Assembly (NCBI GenBank): GCA_002389265.1
Contig: DGOD01000180.1
Location: 1-9,845, forward strand
Source: Gammaproteobacteria bacterium UBA4475
GTDB lineage: Bacteria > Pseudomonadota > Gammaproteobacteria > Pseudomonadales > Azotimanducaceae
Direction of reading: 5' to 3'
DNA length: 9,845 nucleotides
Below the pieces are notes generated by a model that was not told the DNA's origin, did not search any database, and was given only the letters and a program-made list of their open reading frames with translations. The position numbers and the translations under genes were made by a program. This document shows, one piece after another, positions 6,803 to 9,845 of the stretch (its first letter is position 1; each line of letters opens with the position of its first letter).

Positions 6803-8297
6803 GCGATCTCATAGTTAGGAAAAAAGTGCAGCCGATCCCGTTACTGTTGTTCTCAAACCAAATGTCGCCGTAATTTTTTCGGGCTAAAGATTTGCAAATG
6901 GAAAGGCCAAGCCCAGTACCCTCTGATTTTGTTGTTACGAAGGGATCAAAAACCGTTTGCGCTACTTCTGCTTTGACCCCAGTGCCATTATCTGTGAAGC
7001 GAACGCTCAGCAGGCCATCATCGTCAGTGGAGATAAAAATGTCGATTTGCGGTGATCTGGTTTGGCCTGAACGAAAGGACTCAACGGCATTGATAAAGAA
7101 ATTCACCACAACTTGTTCCAAAGTAGATCTGTCTACTTTCAAGCTGCTCGCCGACGGCGTGATGTTAAGTGACAACGCCACATCCACCTCCTTTCTGTAC
7201 ACGTTCAGTAGCGGGGCTAGTTGAGTCACGATATCCGAGACTGAACCCAACTCAGAAGCATTCAAGGCCTTTGGCTGTTGGCCTAAACTTCTGATGGATG
7301 CAATGACCCTACTGGCTCTCTCAGACTCGTCTCGTATTTTTTGAATGATACTTTTCACGCTTGCGTCTTGGGGACCTATTTTTTTATCAACTATTGATGC
7401 GTAAGCTTCAATAGCGAAGAGCGGTTGATTCAGCTCATGTGCGATACGAGAGCCCACCTCGCCTATTGCAGCAAGCTGTGAACGCCGTGCCAAGCGCTCT
7501 TCCGCTATGCTGAGGGCGTCTTGCAGGGCTTTTGTGCGCTGGAGTTGGGTACGGAGCAGATGAGCGGCATAAAGAAAAAGTGCTAGAAAAATCGTCGTTG
7601 AAGCGCCAACTACAATTGAAGATTGGAGCCTATCGGCACCCGCTGAGATTAAAGACATCTTGAGTGGTATGGCCACAGTAGGGGACTGCAAATCAATGTC
7701 AAACCACCCGGTTGACGAGATCTCAGATGCAGAAAGCTTGTAACGTTGGCCTTGTGCTAATTGATCTAGTATGGATGGCAGGGAGGCTATGGCCGCGCCA
7801 TACTGGTTGGTATCCGCTAGTCGCCACATAAATATCAGTTGGTCGGGGTAACTATTCGGCTTCGACCCACTGGAAACCGAAGCTACGGACTCATTGTTCT
7901 GGCCTAACAACTCCTCCAGCGTTAATAACTTTATTCGGGACTCAGATAATGCTGCGCCGAGGCGGCCACTTGAGCTGTCGGCCAAAGTAGCCAGTATTTG
8001 AAGTCGCTCATTCAATATGCCAACCCATTGAAGGTTGGGCTCTAGGCTCAGCAGGGGACTCAGTCTTGACTCAAGTATTTGGAAACTTTGAAGTTGAGCG
8101 AGTTCAATTTTTTTGCGTGAAATGTGATTTCTGAAAGCAAGGCGCACCTCTGATTTCACGCGACTGACCTCCAGTTCCTTAGCGGCGCTCGTGTACCTAA
8201 CGAGTGTTGTGAGAGAGAGCCCAAACAGGATCACGCCGGCAAGCACCAACATCAAAATCTTGAATTGGATTGATCCCAAGTACCGGCTAAGTCGCAT
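6795..8297 (-). CDS. Membrane sensor histidine kinase
   Basis: 500 residues. TM1 is at ~12-33, an extracytoplasmic region at ~35-225, and TM2 at ~227-248. The extracytoplasmic part is ~190 residues, mostly helical at its start, and matches no sensor domain I can name. A short coiled linker leads to the dimerisation/phospho-acceptor helix with His287 in RIAHELNQPLFAI, of the NtrB/DctB-like HisKA kind. The ATPase domain is complete: N box with Asn399 and Asn403 (VVNFFINAVES), G1 box DNGTG (436-440), F box VFDPFVTTK, and G2 box GTGLGLSI (460-467). Its start is 12 nt after the stop of the upstream periplasmic gene and its end overlaps the response regulator by 8 nt, making these two the obvious cognate pair. 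Confidence 0.95.
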   Translation of the reverse strand: MRLSRYLGSIQFKILMLVLAGVILFGLSLTTLVRYTSAAKELEVSRVKSEVRLAFRNHISRKKIELAQLQSFQILESRLSPLLSLEPNLQWVGILNERLQILATLADSSSGRLGAALSESRIKLLTLEELLGQNNESVASVSSGSKPNSYPDQLIFMWRLADTNQYGAAIASLPSILDQLAQGQRYKLSASEISSTGWFDIDLQSPTVAIPLKMSLISAGADRLQSSIVVGASTTIFLALFLYAAHLLRTQLQRTKALQDALSIAEERLARRSQLAAIGEVGSRIAHELNQPLFAIEAYASIVDKKIGPQDASVKSIIQKIRDESERASRVIASIRSLGQQPKALNASELGSVSDIVTQLAPLLNVYRKEVDVALSLNITPSASSLKVDRSTLEQVVVNFFINAVESFRSGQTRSPQIDIFISTDDDGLLSVRFTDNGTGVKAEVAQTVFDPFVTTKSEGTGLGLSICKSLARKNYGDIWFENNSNGIGCTFFLTMRSHV

Positions 8298-8309
8298 GCC
8301 AGTAACCGC

Positions 8310-8960
8310 TCAATCTTTCTCTATAGGCAGAGGAGTTTCTGTGATGAGCGTCAAGGCCTGAGAAATCTTCTGAATTGTTTGCTTAAAGCTAAATTCGCTG
8401 GGAGCCTCCACGACCTCAATAAGTTTCATTGTGAATCCGGGCCGCACACACTGCTTCCACTCCAGATCAGCGACCATCCTTAGAGCAGTGAGATCTCTCT
8501 TCAGTAACTCACTCAAAATCTTAGTCTGCAGCGTTAGCGATTTCTGATAGGTCAATGTGCGGCTGATATCAAGGCACTGATCCGGGGGGGTGTCCTCTTG
8601 TGCGTTGTCAACTTTGCACTGCGCGGACTGGCGGTCTTCTAGTGACTCCCCTGCAGCCTCTAAAGCCTCGATCTGACGAGACATCGCCGGCCTGTAGGCC
8701 CGATCGATCCGTCTTATCTCAGCGTCAAGTTGGGCGATATTAAGCTGCGTCCCCGGGGCGATTTGTGAAAGTTTGCTGCAAAGAAGCTCCAAGCGCTTTG
8801 CGCTCACGGTCAACTCCTTAGCCAAAACCTGGTGGTGGTCGATCGCATTTTCAACGTCGGAGACCAGTGACTGGGCGGAAAGACTTTGTGCGCGTGCAAG
8901 CCCTGTAAAAAGCTGAAGCAGAAGTAAGAACCAGCCTGTTATGAGGAGAAATCTGCGCAT
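8310..8960 (-). CDS. Periplasmic helical protein with four cysteines, unknown function
   Basis: 216 residues, family not recognised. A clear Sec signal peptide (MRRFLLITGWFLLLLQLF, cleavage near ARA|Q, residue 24). The mature chain is nearly all predicted helix with heptad-like Leu/Ile spacing and many charges (~30-110 and 133-170). Four Cys (61, 115, 129, 171), one in each region, could form two disulfides in the oxidising periplasm. There is no lipobox and no second TM. It is the first gene of the operon and lies 12 nt upstream of the kinase, so it is a good candidate for an accessory protein that modulates the kinase's extracytoplasmic domain; that role is inferred from position only. Confidence 0.85.
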   Translation of the reverse strand: MRRFLLITGWFLLLLQLFTGLARAQSLSAQSLVSDVENAIDHHQVLAKELTVSAKRLELLCSKLSQIAPGTQLNIAQLDAEIRRIDRAYRPAMSRQIEALEAAGESLEDRQSAQCKVDNAQEDTPPDQCLDISRTLTYQKSLTLQTKILSELLKRDLTALRMVADLEWKQCVRPGFTMKLIEVVEAPSEFSFKQTIQKISQALTLITETPLPIEKD

Positions 8961-9064
8961 TTGTTACTTATGAGGGTGCACTAACGTAAGTTGCGTCAGT
9001 TAGCTGATTGTTCTGTAGCAGTCGCCGAGCGCACTGATCGCGCCATATTTCCCACCACAGCCAC

Positions 9065-9095
9065 ACTATACACGCGGGTTTATTCTGTTTTTCAA
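9065..9095 (-). promoter_or_regulatory. Candidate sigma70 promoter for the four-gene operon
   Basis: On the minus strand: TTGAAA (9090-9095, five of six), a 19-nt spacer, and TATAGT (9065-9070, five of six). Both hexamers are good but the spacer is 2 nt longer than ideal, typical of a promoter needing an activator. It would give a ~100-nt leader ahead of the ATG at 8960, containing the 8981-9003 inverted repeat. Confidence 0.35.
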
Positions 9096-9250
9096 GCAAG
9101 GCCCTCGGTAAGCATTGTGTGGCTTTCCGAATACAAGGGTAAATACTTATCAGTTAACGAAGAAAAATAACACTACTTCGGTTTTTACGTATATGATTCT
9201 CGTCAGAGTGATAGGTGTTGACCCTTGCAAGCCGCTTTGAAAGTGTGGCC

Positions 9251-9287
9251 CTCAAGAAATGGTTGAGCTGCTCAAAGTAATTTTTTT
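9251..9287 (+). promoter_or_regulatory. Alternating CTCAA/TTGAG segments before a T7 tract
   Basis: CTCAA (9251-9255), TTGAG (9263-9267) and CTCAA (9271-9275) are followed by AGTAA and seven T (9281-9287). The central segment can pair with either flank, giving two mutually exclusive 5-bp stems. Only the second precedes the T-tract. The stems are short and the T-tract begins 5 nt after the stem, so a real attenuator is uncertain; it could also be a dyad operator. Confidence 0.25.
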
Positions 9288-9326
9288 GTCTGTAAAGGTT
9301 TACCAATGGAACCTTGCAGAGAATTT

Positions 9327-9330
9327 GGAG
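9327..9330 (+). promoter_or_regulatory. Ribosome binding site deciding the DUF4347 start
   Basis: GGAG sits 5 nt before the ATG at 9336. The in-frame ATG at 9306 lacks such a site, so 9336 is preferred. Confidence 0.7.
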
Positions 9331-9335
9331 ACGTA

Positions 9336-9845
9336 ATGTATAGCAATAACTCTCGTACCAAGCATGTGTTTGTCTACGACATGGATGTCGAGCAACACGA
9401 AAAACTTTTACAGGGGCTCGACACCAACTGCCTCGCTGTGGCGGTGTCGACTGGCCAGGCTGTTGAGAAACTGCGAGACACCTTGAATGACCCCTTGCTA
9501 GGCACCCTACACGTATTGGGTCACGGCCAACCGGGTGCGATTACTTTGGGTGGAGAAACCATCGATACACATAAATGGGTGCACAGCGTCGCAGACAGCG
9601 ACGGTGGTGCACCCGTTTTTGCTTTTGAAGAATCAGGTGCGCAAGCACAGACACGTAAAAATCTTGAAATTAACTTTTGGTCTTGCCGTACAGGCGAAGG
9701 AGAAATTGGTATGAACTTCCTCAACACAGTCGCACAAACAACTGGCGCAACCGTAAATGCTTCTAGCGACCTGGTTGGTCACGAGGCCCAAGGTGGGTCA
9801 TGGAATCTGGACGTTCGTGCCATGCCGCGTGCGCCGTTTTCTGCT
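9336..9845 (+). CDS. DUF4347-domain protein, probable giant secreted adhesin (3' partial)
   Basis: Exactly 170 codons are visible and the frame is still open at the window end. Almost the whole visible part is a DUF4347 domain: HVFVYDMDVEQHEKLLQGL, a LHVLGHGQPGAITLGG core with His63-Gly64, INFWSCRTGEGEIGMNFLNTVAQ with Cys117, and NASSDLVGHEAQGGSWNLDV. This domain typically forms the N-terminus of very large proteins with cadherin-like, Ig-like or RTX calcium-binding repeats exported by type I secretion; the rest here is unseen. There is no Sec signal peptide, consistent with a C-terminal secretion signal. The HG...C spacing resembles the His-Cys dyad of clan CD (caspase/CHAT-like) peptidases, but activity is not shown. 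It is divergent from the kinase operon with a 375-nt shared regulatory region. Confidence 0.85.
   Translation, partial: MYSNNSRTKHVFVYDMDVEQHEKLLQGLDTNCLAVAVSTGQAVEKLRDTLNDPLLGTLHVLGHGQPGAITLGGETIDTHKWVHSVADSDGGAPVFAFEESGAQAQTRKNLEINFWSCRTGEGEIGMNFLNTVAQTTGATVNASSDLVGHEAQGGSWNLDVRAMPRAPFSA

Larger units (their letters stand above)
8961..9335. other. Divergent regulatory region between the kinase operon and the DUF4347 gene
   Basis: 375 nt with no gene visible. It separates two divergently transcribed units and must hold both promoters. Structure seen: a CTAAC/GTTAG inverted repeat with a 13-nt centre (8981-9003), an outward promoter-like pair for the minus operon (9065-9095), an AT-rich tract (9135-9197) with TATGAT at 9192, and, close to the DUF4347 start, a CTCAA / TTGAG / CTCAA series followed by seven T (9251-9287). 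No CRP-like TGTGA-N6-TCACA site was found. Confidence 0.6.

Noticed and set aside
6892..7224. 110-codon plus-strand frame inside the kinase gene
   Set aside because: Antisense to the conserved ATPase domain of the kinase; a shadow frame.
9158..9186. CGAAG ... CTTCG followed by five T, terminator-like
   Set aside because: Only 5 bp with a 13-nt AT-rich loop, and no upstream plus-strand transcript for it to end.
9212..9230. Sigma54-like element (GG ... TTGCA) before the DUF4347 gene
   Set aside because: The GG to GC spacing is 11 rather than 10 nt, the -24 element is poor, and the local regulator is FixJ-type, without an AAA+ domain.
9218..9246. TTGACC with a 17-nt spacer to AAGTGT as a promoter for the DUF4347 gene
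   Set aside because: The -35 is good but the -10 is very poor; not enough to call.

Overview
The window looks like a chromosomal segment of a Gram-negative proteobacterium, probably a betaproteobacterium such as a Burkholderiales member. This rests on gene style only: outer-membrane barrel, lipoprotein and Sec signal peptides, a CHASE2 cyclase/FecR pair, and base composition close to balanced. No taxonomic marker gene is present. I see no tRNA, rRNA, CRISPR array or insertion sequence.

Layout, left to right. (1) Bases 1-2285, plus strand: the 3' part of a membrane class III adenylate cyclase with a CHASE2 sensor domain, then, 8 nt later, a secreted FecR-domain protein. (2) Bases 2287-4222, minus strand: a two-gene unit of a lipoprotein-like alpha/beta hydrolase followed by a putative outer-membrane beta-barrel protein. 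The barrel gene ends 1 nt from the FecR stop. (3) Bases 4223-4737: no convincing gene, but a perfect GC-rich hairpin and a possible promoter. (4) Bases 4738-5292, plus strand: an unrecognised 184-residue cytoplasmic protein. (5) Bases 5329-8960, minus strand: a tight four-gene operon encoding, in transcription order, a periplasmic helical four-cysteine protein, a two-TM histidine kinase, a FixJ/NarL-type response regulator and an exported trypsin-like serine protease. The last three are joined by overlapping reading frames. (6) Bases 8961-9335: a divergent regulatory region. (7) Bases 9336-9845 and beyond, plus strand: the start of a DUF4347 protein, the domain that typically opens very large secreted repeat adhesins or RTX-type proteins. 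It is cut by the window end.

Working model (inference): the segment is a surface and envelope-sensing neighbourhood. The kinase/regulator operon is divergent from the probable giant surface protein and carries an exported protease as its last gene. This suggests a locally encoded circuit that senses an extracytoplasmic signal, controls the surface protein, and may process or release it. The CHASE2 cyclase and FecR protein are a second sensing pair of the kind often found near large secreted surface proteins. None of these links is proven by the sequence alone.
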